The notes beneath the pieces are model-generated. The model had not been told where the DNA came from, ran no database searches, and worked only from the letters and a program-made list of their open reading frames with translations. From positions 1-29,242 of the forward strand of contig CAMLHP010000011.1 of assembly GCA_946479805.1 (NCBI GenBank): a stretch of 29,242 bases of DNA. The letters run 5' to 3'. Position 1 is the first letter of the stretch. Each line of letters begins with the position of its first letter. The stretch comes from an uncultured Gemmatimonadota bacterium. GTDB taxonomy: Bacteria; Gemmatimonadota; Gemmatimonadetes; Gemmatimonadales; GWC2-71-9. This document shows, piece after piece, positions 10,138-20,861 of this stretch. Position numbers and translations under genes: made by a program.

Positions 10138-11418
10138 ATGACCGTTGCGGCAGACCTGATAGAGCGCGCCGGCACCCGTGAGGCGCGTTTCGGGATCATC
10201 GGCCTTGGCTATGTGGGACTTCCGCTGGCGGTGGAGCTCTCGCGCGCGGGTTTCCATGTTCTCGGCTACGACATCAGCCAGCGGGTGGTGGATGGGCTCA
10301 ATGCCGGCAAGTCGCACATCAAGGACGTCTCCGATGCGGACCTCGCCGGAATCAAGGACAAGTTCGAGGCCACCACCGATCCGTCACGGCTGTCCGAACC
10401 TGACGCGATCTCCATCTGCGTTCCTACTCCGCTGTCGAAGTACAAGGACCCCGACGTGTCCTTCATCGTGGCGGCCACGAAGGCGGTAACGAGCACGCTT
10501 CGTCCGGGGCAGGCGATCATCCTGGAAAGCACCACCTATCCGGGAACCACCCGCGAGATCATGCTCCCGGCGCTGGAGGCCACCGGCCTCAAGGTGGGCG
10601 AGGACTTCTTCCTTGCCTTCAGCCCCGAGCGGGTAGATCCCGGCAATGTGAAGTACCACACCCGCAACACCCCCAAGGTGGTGGGCGGGATCACCGAGGC
10701 CTGCCGCGACGTGTGCTGCGCGCTCTATGCGCCGGCGATCGACACGCTGGTGCCGGTCTCGTCCACCGAGGCGGCCGAACTGGTGAAGCTGCTGGAGAAC
10801 ACCTTTCGCAGCGTGAACATCGGCCTGGTCAACGAGATGGCCATCGTGTGCGACAAGCTTGGCGTCAACGTGTGGGAAGTAATCGACGCAGCCGCCACCA
10901 AGCCGTTCGGATTCATGAAGTTCACGCCGGGTCCCGGCCTGGGCGGCCACTGCATCCCCATCGACCCGCACTATCTCGCCTGGAAGATGCGCGGCCTCAA
11001 CTACAAGACCCGCTTCATAGACATCGCCGGCGAGGTCAACAGCGAGATGCCGCTCTTCTGGGTGCGAAAGGCAGTCGACACCCTGAACAGCCGCGGCATC
11101 GCCATGCGGGGCGCAAAAGTGCTGGTGCTCGGTGTGGCCTACAAGAAGGACATCGACGACCTGCGCGAGAGCCCCGCGCTCGACATCATTCGCCTGCTGG
11201 AGCAATTCGGGGCAGAGGTCAGCTACCACGATCCGTGGGTGAAGGCGTTCAGCGAGGACGGCCATTCGTACAAATCGGTGCCGATGACGCCGGAGTCGCT
11301 GGCGGCCGCCGACTGCGTGCTTGTCGTCACCGACCATTCGAACATCGATTACGCGATGGTCCGGGAACACGCTTCGCTGGTTGTGGACACCCGCAACGCC
11401 CTGGCCCGGAGCGGCTGA
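10138..11418 (+). CDS. wbpA: UDP-N-acetyl-D-glucosamine 6-dehydrogenase (WbpA-like)
   Basis: A 426-residue nucleotide-sugar dehydrogenase that performs the two-step NAD oxidation of C6. The NAD-binding GIIGLGYVGLPLAVE is at about residues 19-33, ESTTYPGTTRE mid-protein, and the catalytic cysteine is C272 in GPGLGGHCIPIDP. The HCIPIDP version, the GVAYKKDIDDLRESPAL segment and the overall length are typical of the WbpA/WecC-like branch acting on N-acetylhexosamines, rather than the UDP-glucose branch represented by the next gene. It supplies UDP-GlcNAcA to the wbpB-like enzyme just upstream. Four bases separate it from the following dehydrogenase. Confidence 0.88.
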   Translation: MTVAADLIERAGTREARFGIIGLGYVGLPLAVELSRAGFHVLGYDISQRVVDGLNAGKSHIKDVSDADLAGIKDKFEATTDPSRLSEPDAISICVPTPLSKYKDPDVSFIVAATKAVTSTLRPGQAIILESTTYPGTTREIMLPALEATGLKVGEDFFLAFSPERVDPGNVKYHTRNTPKVVGGITEACRDVCCALYAPAIDTLVPVSSTEAAELVKLLENTFRSVNIGLVNEMAIVCDKLGVNVWEVIDAAATKPFGFMKFTPGPGLGGHCIPIDPHYLAWKMRGLNYKTRFIDIAGEVNSEMPLFWVRKAVDTLNSRGIAMRGAKVLVLGVAYKKDIDDLRESPALDIIRLLEQFGAEVSYHDPWVKAFSEDGHSYKSVPMTPESLAAADCVLVVTDHSNIDYAMVREHASLVVDTRNALARSG

Positions 11419-11422
11419 GCGC

Positions 11423-12733
11423 ATGCGGCTGGCGGTGATCGGCAGTGGATACGTTGGGCTCGTGGCAGGGGCCTGTTTCGCCGAGACCGGCAATGACGTG
11501 CTCTGCGTGGATGCCGACAGCGAGAAGGTGGCCCGCTTGCGCCGCAACCAGATCCCCATCCACGAACCGGGGCTCGAGCCGATGGTGCGGCGCAACCAGG
11601 ACGCCGGCCGCCTCCGCTTCACCGACAGGCTCGAGGAAGCGGTGGAGCACGCCCGGGTCATCTTCATCGCCGTGGGCACCCCGCCCATGGAGGACGGGTC
11701 CGCCGACCTCTCGCACGTGCTGGAAGTCGCCCGCAACCTGGCGAGGCTCATCAGGGAACCCACCATCGTGGCCACCAAGTCCACGGTGCCGGTGGGCACC
11801 GCCGCCAGGGTCGACGCCGTGCTGCGCGAGCATGGGGCCGTGGCTGTCGAGGTCTGCGCCAATCCCGAGTTCCTGAAGGAAGGCGCGGCCATAGAGGATT
11901 TCATGCGGCCCGATCGCGTGATCGTGGGCACCGAGCATGAACCCACCCGCGAGGTGATGCGCGAGCTGTACGCGCCGTTCACCCGGCAGGGCGGTGAGCG
12001 TCTGATATTCATGGACCCCGCCTCTGCCGAAGTCACCAAGTACGCCGCCAATGCGATGCTGGCCACCCGCATTTCCTTCATGAACCAGGTTGCGGGTTAT
12101 TGCGAGGCGGTCGGCGCCGACGTCCACCGGGTGCGGCAGGGCATCGGTGCCGACCACCGGATCGGCCGCGCGTTTCTCTATCCCGGGCCGGGTTACGGTG
12201 GCTCGTGTTTCCCGAAGGACATACGGGCACTGCTGCACTCCAGTGACGAGCACGGCGTGCCCATGGAGCTCCTCGCCGCGGTCGAGACCGTGAACGAGAG
12301 GCAGAAGCGGGTGCTGCTGGAGAAGGTGCGGCGGTTTGCCGGCCCCGGCCTGTCTGAAAAGGTCGTCGCGGTCTGGGGCCTGGCCTTCAAGGCTGAAACC
12401 GACGACGTGCGCGAGAGCCCCGCTCTCGCAGTTATCCAGGGACTGCTCGAGGACGGCGCATCAGTGCGCGCCCATGATCCGCACGCCATGGAATCGGCCC
12501 GCCGAGTGTTCGGCGACCGGATTGCGTACGCCGATAATCCTTACGAGGCAGCAAGCGGCGCCGACGTGCTGGTGGTGGTGACGGAATGGCTGCTCTTCCG
12601 CACCCCGGATTTCGACCGGCTGGGCCGGATCATGCGACACCGGCTGATCATTGACGGTCGCAACCTTTACGAGCCGGACCGGTTGCAGGCGCTCGGCTTC
12701 GAGTACCACGGGATCGGCAGGCGCCACCCATGA
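11423..12733 (+). CDS. ugd: UDP-glucose 6-dehydrogenase
   Basis: Oxidises UDP-glucose to UDP-glucuronate. The 436-residue protein starts MRLAVIGSGYVGLVAGACFA, has IHEPGLEPM, KSTVPVGTA and NPEFLKEGAAIEDFMRPDR, and carries the nucleophile C262 in GPGYGGSCFPKD, all canonical for UDP-glucose dehydrogenase. The start ATG 11423 matches the family N-terminus. It belongs to a different branch from the adjacent WbpA-like protein, so the pair is not a recent duplication. The stop overlaps the start of the next epimerase (ATGA), which could use the product. Confidence 0.93.
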   Translation: MRLAVIGSGYVGLVAGACFAETGNDVLCVDADSEKVARLRRNQIPIHEPGLEPMVRRNQDAGRLRFTDRLEEAVEHARVIFIAVGTPPMEDGSADLSHVLEVARNLARLIREPTIVATKSTVPVGTAARVDAVLREHGAVAVEVCANPEFLKEGAAIEDFMRPDRVIVGTEHEPTREVMRELYAPFTRQGGERLIFMDPASAEVTKYAANAMLATRISFMNQVAGYCEAVGADVHRVRQGIGADHRIGRAFLYPGPGYGGSCFPKDIRALLHSSDEHGVPMELLAAVETVNERQKRVLLEKVRRFAGPGLSEKVVAVWGLAFKAETDDVRESPALAVIQGLLEDGASVRAHDPHAMESARRVFGDRIAYADNPYEAASGADVLVVVTEWLLFRTPDFDRLGRIMRHRLIIDGRNLYEPDRLQALGFEYHGIGRRHP

Positions 12734-13698
12734 CCCGGTTGCTGGTGACCGGGGCGGCGGGTTTCATCGGCTCGCACCTGGTTGAAGCCGCCATCGCGCG
12801 CGGCCACCAGGTGGTGGGCGTGGACAACTTTGATCCGGTCTACGAGCGCTCCATCAAGGAACGGAACCTCGCCGGCGCCTTGAAGAGCGACTTGTTCCAG
12901 TTCCATGAGGCAGATGTCCGCGACCGCGACGCCATGGCTGCGCTGCTCGACCAGCGGACTGTCGTGGTGCACCTGGCTGCCCGGGCCGGTGTCCGGCCGT
13001 CCTTCGAGCAGGTTGTGGATTATGCCGACGTCAACCTGACCGGAACCGCGACCGTGGCGCGGGCGGCGCTGGACGCAGGCGTTTCCCGGATGGTGTTCGC
13101 CTCGTCGTCGTCGGTCTACGGCGATCATACCCCGATGCCGTTCCAGGAGACTGCACCCGCGGTCGAGCCGGTCTCCCCCTACGCCGCCACCAAGCGAGCC
13201 GGGGAACTCCTGCTCGGTGCGCTGGGCATGAGCACGGGACTCAGGGTGGCGGCGCTGCGGTTCTTCAGCGTCTTCGGGCCCCGCCAGCGGCCCGACCTCG
13301 CCTTGCACGCGTTCTCGGGGCGGATGGTCCGGGGCGAGGCGGTGACCCTGTATGGCGATGGCACCGCCGTGCGCGATTACACGTACGTGGCAGATGTCGT
13401 TCGGGCGATTCTCGCCGCCGCTGACTGGACCGCTTCGGCCCGTCCTGGGGTCACCCCGTTCAACATCTGCGGCGCTGCACCGGTGTCACTGAGCACACTG
13501 GTGACGACGCTGGCCGATGCGCTGGGGGTCACCCCCGAGATCGAGTTTGCCCCCCCGCCGGCCGGGGATGTGCTGTCCACCGCCGGGGACCCGGCCCGGG
13601 CGCGCACGGTGCTTGGCCACGAGCCGCAAACCACCTTTGCCGAGGGCGTCGCCCAGTTCGTCGCCTGGTTCAGGGAGGCCCATGCAGAACAGCGCTGA
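12730..13698 (+). CDS. NAD-dependent epimerase, probably UDP-glucuronate 4-epimerase
   Basis: A 322-residue extended short-chain dehydrogenase with GAAGFIGSHL at residues 8-17, S-S-S-S-V-Y-G at the active-site serine, and Y151xxxK155. The sequences DNFDPVYERSIKERNL, FFSVFGPRQRPDLALHAF and YGDGTAVRDYTYVADVV resemble UDP-glucuronate 4-epimerases, which give UDP-galacturonate. The immediately preceding ugd would supply UDP-glucuronate with translational coupling. A UDP-glucose or UDP-GlcNAc 4-epimerase is the main alternative. Its end overlaps the next TPR gene by 17 bp. Confidence 0.75.
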   Translation: MTRLLVTGAAGFIGSHLVEAAIARGHQVVGVDNFDPVYERSIKERNLAGALKSDLFQFHEADVRDRDAMAALLDQRTVVVHLAARAGVRPSFEQVVDYADVNLTGTATVARAALDAGVSRMVFASSSSVYGDHTPMPFQETAPAVEPVSPYAATKRAGELLLGALGMSTGLRVAALRFFSVFGPRQRPDLALHAFSGRMVRGEAVTLYGDGTAVRDYTYVADVVRAILAAADWTASARPGVTPFNICGAAPVSLSTLVTTLADALGVTPEIEFAPPPAGDVLSTAGDPARARTVLGHEPQTTFAEGVAQFVAWFREAHAEQR

Positions 13699-14386
13699 CC
13701 AGCTGCTGCTTCGCGCCCGCGAGCGCTTCGTGCTGCAGGACTACTACGGTGCGGTGCACCTGCTGGAGGAACTGACATCGAAGGGACACGCGTTCGCGGA
13801 CGCGCACCAGCTGCTCGGAGTCTCGCTCTCGCTGCTGGGTCATACCCAGCGGGCACTGGTCGAGTTCGACCGTGCACTGGAGCTGAATCCCCGCTACCTC
13901 GAAGCCCTGATCCACCGGGGCCTGATCCTGAACCAGGTGGGGCGCACCGCCGAGGCGGAGGAGTGCTTCCGCCGTGCGGCCCTGGCGGACACCGGCAGCA
14001 TCCGGGGCTTCCCCGCGCCTGTGGCCGCCCGTCTCGCCAACCGTCATGCCGAGTTGGCCCAGGACTACGCCGACGTCGGGGCGCTGGAACAGGCTATAGA
14101 GCAATACCGCCGCGCCCTCGAACTGGGCCCCACGTTCCATGACCTTCGGTACCGGCTTGCGCGGGTGCTGCTGGAAGCGGGTCAGGTGCTCGATGCGCGT
14201 GACGAGCTGGAGCAGGTGGTCGCGGCGCGGCCCACTTTCATCGACGCGGGCGCGGCGCTGGGACTCGCCCGCTACCTTTCAGGCGACGCGGACGGGGCCC
14301 GCGAGGTCTGGGAGCACATGCTCACCCAGCGTCCCGGCCATCAGCGGGTGGAGGCCTACCTCAACATGGTCGACAGGCCCGCGTGA
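13682..14386 (+). CDS. Tetratricopeptide-repeat protein, unknown function
   Basis: A 234-residue soluble protein without a signal peptide or membrane segment, built mostly from TPR-like helical repeats. Recognisable units include HQLLGVSLSLLGHTQRALVE (near residue 40), ALIHRGLILNQVGRTAEAEE, AQDYADVGALEQAIEQYRRA and YRLARVLLEAGQVLDARDEL. TPR domains bind proteins; no catalytic motif is visible. ATG 13682 is chosen because upstream frame is only the overlap with the epimerase. It shares GTGA with the TPR lipoprotein that follows, suggesting a scaffold or envelope-assembly role linked to those neighbours. That role is inference. Confidence 0.85.
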   Translation: MQNSADQLLLRARERFVLQDYYGAVHLLEELTSKGHAFADAHQLLGVSLSLLGHTQRALVEFDRALELNPRYLEALIHRGLILNQVGRTAEAEECFRRAALADTGSIRGFPAPVAARLANRHAELAQDYADVGALEQAIEQYRRALELGPTFHDLRYRLARVLLEAGQVLDARDELEQVVAARPTFIDAGAALGLARYLSGDADGAREVWEHMLTQRPGHQRVEAYLNMVDRPA

Positions 14387-15315
14387 CCCAGAAGCGGGTG
14401 AAGAGGAAAGCTGTCGCCCTGCTGCTCCTGCTGTTTTTCGCAGGGTGTGGCCCGGGAGCTGATGCCGAGCGCAGGGCCGACGAGCATTATCTGGCGGGTC
14501 GCTTTCAGGCCGCCTTTGCCGGCTACAGTGAAGCGGCCGGCGGGTTGGGCGATGCCCGGCTCTGGTCCAAGGCCGGCGCTGCAGCGGCACGCGACGGTCA
14601 GTTCGGGGCAGCCATCGAAGCCTATCAGAGGCTGGCTGCGGACCCGTCCCGCCGGGCTGAGGCGGCTGACGGAGTGGCAGACGTGGCCAGCCGGGCGCGC
14701 AGCGCGGGCGACGGTCGGGCCCTGGCCGCTGCCGTGTCAGCGTTGTCCCAGCTTGCCCCCGGCCGTCCACTTGGAGGGTTTGCCCTGGCGCTGGCGACGC
14801 AGGGAGCGATGGACAACGCGGCTGCGATCCGGTTTCTCCCGTCTGCGCTGGCCGTTGCACCCGATGGCGAAGTCTTCGATTCGCTGCTGCTGGCGTACGC
14901 CGGGATCATGGCGGAACAGGGCGCTTGCGACGAAGGCGCGTGGGCGTTTGGAGGGGTGGCGCGGCGGAGCAGGGAAGTCGCGATTGTGGACAGCGCACGC
15001 TCCGGACTGGCCCGCTGTGCCCTGTCCGAGGGCCGGGACGCGACAGATCCGATCCAGGCCGACCGCTGGCTGGCCCGGGCTGCGGCAGCAGGAGGAGATT
15101 CGGACGTCGCGCGGCGGGCCCTGCTGTTGCTGGGCGAGGCACGAATGCAGCAGGGCGATCCGATAGGTGCGGCCATCGCATGGCAGCGCACCATCGACAT
15201 TGGCCCTGCGAGCGACTCCATGGGCTCGGCGGCAGCGGCGCATCTCGCGACGCTGGCCGCGCTTGATACAGTGCCGGCGGCCCCGGGCGACACCGTGGCC
15301 GACAGCACCCGCTAA
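14383..15315 (+). CDS. TPR-like lipoprotein, unknown function
   Basis: A 310-residue predicted lipoprotein. A basic N-terminus (KRVKRK) is followed by the hydrophobic AVALLLLLFF and a lipobox FAGC with the lipidated cysteine at residue 22. The mature part is alanine-rich and helical, with TPR-like pairs such as ADEHYLAGRFQAAFAGYSEA and AAARDGQFGAAIEAYQRLA, and RRALLLLGEARMQQGDPIGA near the C-terminus. Start is GTG 14383, overlapping the previous stop (GTGA). It precedes a BamD-like lipoprotein by eight bases and may act in the same outer-membrane assembly process, but no family with known function is recognised. Confidence 0.8.
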   Translation: MTQKRVKRKAVALLLLLFFAGCGPGADAERRADEHYLAGRFQAAFAGYSEAAGGLGDARLWSKAGAAAARDGQFGAAIEAYQRLAADPSRRAEAADGVADVASRARSAGDGRALAAAVSALSQLAPGRPLGGFALALATQGAMDNAAAIRFLPSALAVAPDGEVFDSLLLAYAGIMAEQGACDEGAWAFGGVARRSREVAIVDSARSGLARCALSEGRDATDPIQADRWLARAAAAGGDSDVARRALLLLGEARMQQGDPIGAAIAWQRTIDIGPASDSMGSAAAAHLATLAALDTVPAAPGDTVADSTR

Positions 15316-15323
15316 ACAAGGGA

Positions 15324-16106
15324 ATGACGTTGCGCCGATTTCTTCCGATGCTGCTGTTTGCCAGCGCCTGCGGTGGTGCCGCGGCCGGTGGTACTCCTGC
15401 CGTGGCCCCAGTCCCGGGTGCAGAGTCGCTGTCCGCCATGCAGCTCGATTCTCTCTGGGCCGATGTCCAGTCGGCATTCCGGCAGGGCAAGTGGGCCGAG
15501 ACCCAGCTGCTGGCCGCCCGCTTCCGGCTCGAGGCGCCGGCCGCAGACTCGCGCCTGGTCGAGAGCCAGATGCTGGAGGCCGAGGCCCGGTTCGGCATGG
15601 GTGACCGTCTGGAAGCGGCGCGCCAGTTCAGGCGGGTGGCGGACGAGCACCCCACCCATCCACTGGCGCCCAATGCACTCCTCAGGGTGGCCGACGCATA
15701 CGCAGAACTCTGGCGCCGGCCTGAACTCGACCCGACGTATGGCGAGTCGGCGCTGGTGACCTATCGCGAAGTGCAGAGCCGCTTCCCGGGAACCGACGCA
15801 GCCCGCCGGGCGGGGCTTCGCATCACCGACTTGCAGGACAAGTTCGCGGCCAAGGCGTACAAGAACGCGAAGTACTACCTGCGCTTCAAGGCGTGGGACT
15901 CCGCAATCATCTACCTGCGGGACCTGCTGGCAAACTATCCGACCTCGGAGAGCGCACCGCCTGCTGTCGTCGACCTGATCCAGGTGTACAACACCCTGGG
16001 ATACGTTGAGGACGCGCGCGAGACCTGCGGCTACCTCCGCCGTTTTCACCCCGGCGCGCCCGGCACGGACGACGTCTGCCCGCCGGAGGCGGCGCAGGGT
16101 CCCTGA
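15324..16106 (+). CDS. bamD: Outer membrane assembly lipoprotein, BamD-like
   Basis: A 260-residue lipoprotein of the BamD/YfiO type, a component of the BAM complex that inserts beta-barrel proteins. Signal MTLRRFLPMLLFASAC ends in a lipobox with the lipidated cysteine at 16. The mature protein contains TPR units with BamD-like features: AFRQGKWAETQLLAARF, ARFGMGDRLEAARQFRRVADEHPTHP, ADAYAELW and FKAWDSAIIYLRDLLANYPTSE, and length fits the family. It implies a diderm envelope. A generic TPR lipoprotein is the alternative. Gene order TPR lipoprotein-bamD-nadD-secA with tiny gaps suggests co-expression. Confidence 0.8.
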   Translation: MTLRRFLPMLLFASACGGAAAGGTPAVAPVPGAESLSAMQLDSLWADVQSAFRQGKWAETQLLAARFRLEAPAADSRLVESQMLEAEARFGMGDRLEAARQFRRVADEHPTHPLAPNALLRVADAYAELWRRPELDPTYGESALVTYREVQSRFPGTDAARRAGLRITDLQDKFAAKAYKNAKYYLRFKAWDSAIIYLRDLLANYPTSESAPPAVVDLIQVYNTLGYVEDARETCGYLRRFHPGAPGTDDVCPPEAAQGP

Positions 16107-16107
16107 C

Positions 16108-16676
16108 ATGGTCGGGCTTTTCGGGGGATCTTTCGACCCCGTTCATCACGGACACCTGATCCTCGCGCGGATCGCAATGGAGTCGCTGGAACTGGACGAG
16201 GTCCGGTTCCTGCCGGCGCGGGAGCAGCCGTTCAAGGCAGGCCAGCACGGCGCCGCCGCCGAAGATCGCGCGCGGATGCTCGAGCTCGCCACCATCGGCG
16301 CGGACGGTTTCGTGGTGGACCGGATGGAACTTTCCCGCGAGGGTCCGTCGTTTACGATAGATACCCTGCGAACGCTCGTCCGCGAGTCGCGGGGCATCGA
16401 GCCGGTGCTGCTGCTGGGCTCCGACGCGGTGCTCGACTTCCCCAAGTGGCGGGAAGTGGACGAAGTTCGGCGGCTGGCGCGGGTGGCGGTGTTCGACCGC
16501 CCCGGTGCGCCGCCGGTGACCGAGCCAGTATGGCGCAGGGTAAAGGCGCCGCTCATCGACATTTCCTCGACCACCATCCGCCAGAGAGTGCGGGATGGAC
16601 AGTCGATACGCTATTGGGTGCCGGATGCGGTCGCGGAACACATCGCGGCCCACGGCCTCTACCAGGACGGGATGGC

Positions 16677-16680
<4 letters not shown>
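16108..16680 (+). CDS. nadD: Nicotinate-nucleotide adenylyltransferase
   Basis: Transfers AMP from ATP to nicotinate mononucleotide to form deamido-NAD, a late step of NAD synthesis. The 190-residue protein begins [17 protein letters not shown]; the [11 protein letters not shown] segment holds the HxGH nucleotidyltransferase motif. The second signature [12 protein letters not shown] is near residue 152. [14 protein letters not shown] is the substrate-binding segment. ATG 16108 comes one base after the bamD stop. Its TGA overlaps the secA ATG. NAD supply would support the many NAD-dependent sugar enzymes upstream, but this link is only contextual. Confidence 0.95.
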
Positions 16681-19841
<3,161 letters not shown>

Positions 19842-19856
19842 CGGAGCCTCCCATGG

Positions 19857-19975
19857 TCATCGGCTAAAGCCGCTGCTCGGCTCTGTCGCTGAAGCGACGT
19901 GCGAACGTCGTTCTGCTCGCGGCGTCAAGCAAAGCGGCTTTAGCCGCAGAGCCGAGCAGCAGCCTTGGCCGATGT
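19857..19975. repeat. 119-bp palindromic intergenic element, copy 2
   Basis: Same length and layout as the element at 7707-7825. Arms 19857-19885 and 19947-19975 pair over 29 positions with three mismatches and one G-T wobble. The inner hairpin TCGC-TGAA-GCGA is kept, and the right inner hairpin (GCGGCT/AGCCGC, 19934-19947) is stronger than in copy 1. It starts 15 bases after the secA stop. No T tract, so it is not a classic terminator, though it could act as an mRNA 3'-end structure. Confidence 0.88.
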
Positions 19976-20045
19976 TCCGCTGCTAACGCGTTCCCACGCT
20001 CCTGCCCGCTGGCATTCCGGTGCCTGAGGTGCGGACTGGCTGTTG

Positions 20046-20054
20046 TATCGTATG
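20046..20054 (+). promoter_or_regulatory. Possible promoter core element before radC
   Basis: TATCGTATG ends two bases before the radC ATG (20057). If used, transcription would start at or next to the start codon, giving a leaderless or nearly leaderless mRNA; no ribosome binding site is visible. I see no clear upstream -35/-33 partner. Confidence 0.25.
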
Positions 20055-20056
20055 CC

Positions 20057-20737
20057 ATGTCCGCTCCTGTCTCTTCCGCTCCCGCTGAACTTCCCCGCGA
20101 GCGGCTCTGGACCCTCGGCACCACCTCGCTCACCGTCGCGGAGCTGCTCGCCGTGCTGCTCGGCACCGGCAGCGCCGGGTCCCGGGTTCTCGACGTCGCC
20201 ACTGCGCTGATTGCGGCCCAGGATGGGTCGTTGCGTCGACTGGCCGCACGCCCGCCGGCCGAGCTCCTCAGAACTCCCGGCGTGGGGCCCTCCAAGGCGG
20301 CCCGGCTGCTCGCTGCATTCGAGCTCGCCAACCGGCTGGCGCGCGAAGCCCGGCCGACGCTTCCGCGAATCCGCGAGCCCGAGGACGTTGTGCGGCTCTT
20401 CTCTCCCCGGCTCCGCGACCTCCCGGTCGAGGAGTTTCACCTCCTCGCGCTCGACAGCCAGAGCCGGGTGCTGCGCGAGGTGCTGGTTACCCGCGGCCTC
20501 CTCAACAGTTCGCTGGTGCATCCACGCGAGGTGTTCCGGCCGGCGATTGCCGAAGCCGCGGCCGGCATCATCGTGGTTCACAACCACCCCAGCGGGGACC
20601 CGACCCCGTCCGCTGAGGATCGCCAGGTCACCCGCCAGCTGGTGGCCGCCGGCCAGCTGCTGGACCTTCCGCTGTATGACCATGTGATCATCGCCGGCGA
20701 CCGGTTCGTCAGCCTGGCGGGCAGCGGTTTGCTCTAG
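20057..20737 (+). CDS. radC: RadC family JAB-domain protein
   Basis: A 226-residue protein of the RadC (UPF0758) family. The N-terminal part contains a helix-hairpin-helix (LLRTPGVGPSKAARLLAAFEL, about residues 70-91). The C-terminal JAB/MPN-like metalloprotease fold keeps the metal-binding motif HNHPSGDPTPSAED, with H175, H177 and D188. The old link to DNA repair is not well supported and the substrate is unknown. Start ATG 20057 is preceded by repeat copy 2 and a possible promoter, so radC is probably separate from secA transcription. A heptad-repeat spacer separates it from the (p)ppGpp gene. Confidence 0.95.
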   Translation: MSAPVSSAPAELPRERLWTLGTTSLTVAELLAVLLGTGSAGSRVLDVATALIAAQDGSLRRLAARPPAELLRTPGVGPSKAARLLAAFELANRLAREARPTLPRIREPEDVVRLFSPRLRDLPVEEFHLLALDSQSRVLREVLVTRGLLNSSLVHPREVFRPAIAEAAAGIIVVHNHPSGDPTPSAEDRQVTRQLVAAGQLLDLPLYDHVIIAGDRFVSLAGSGLL

Positions 20738-20740
20738 ATC

Positions 20741-20768
20741 CTGACCCCTGGCCCCTGACCCCTGGCGC
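20741..20768. repeat. Heptamer tandem repeat, CTGRCCC type (4 units)
   Basis: Four consecutive 7-mers CTGACCC, CTGGCCC, CTGACCC and CTGGCGC start four bases after the radC stop. They can also be read as two 14-bp units differing at one base. Confidence 0.85.
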
Positions 20769-20790
20769 CCGCCCTGATATCCCCGTCTCG

Positions 20791-20825
20791 CGACTCGTGA
20801 CTCGCTACTCGCGACTCTCGACTCC
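20791..20825. repeat. Heptamer tandem repeat, CGACTCG type (5 units)
   Basis: Five consecutive 7-mers CGACTCG, TGACTCG, CTACTCG, CGACTCT and CGACTCC lie between radC and the (p)ppGpp gene. They have the same 7-bp period as the array at 20741-20768 but an unrelated unit. Confidence 0.85.
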
Positions 20826-20861
20826 CTTGCCCCTTCGCCCAATGCCCCGCATCCTACGGGC

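Noticed and set aside
10138..12733. wbpA and ugd as a tandem gene duplication
   Set aside because: They differ in active-site context (HCIPIDP versus SCFPKD) and belong to separate family branches with different substrates.
20741..20825. Heptamer arrays as a CRISPR array
   Set aside because: Units are 7 bp and contiguous, with no unique spacers of 25-40 bp and no cas genes.
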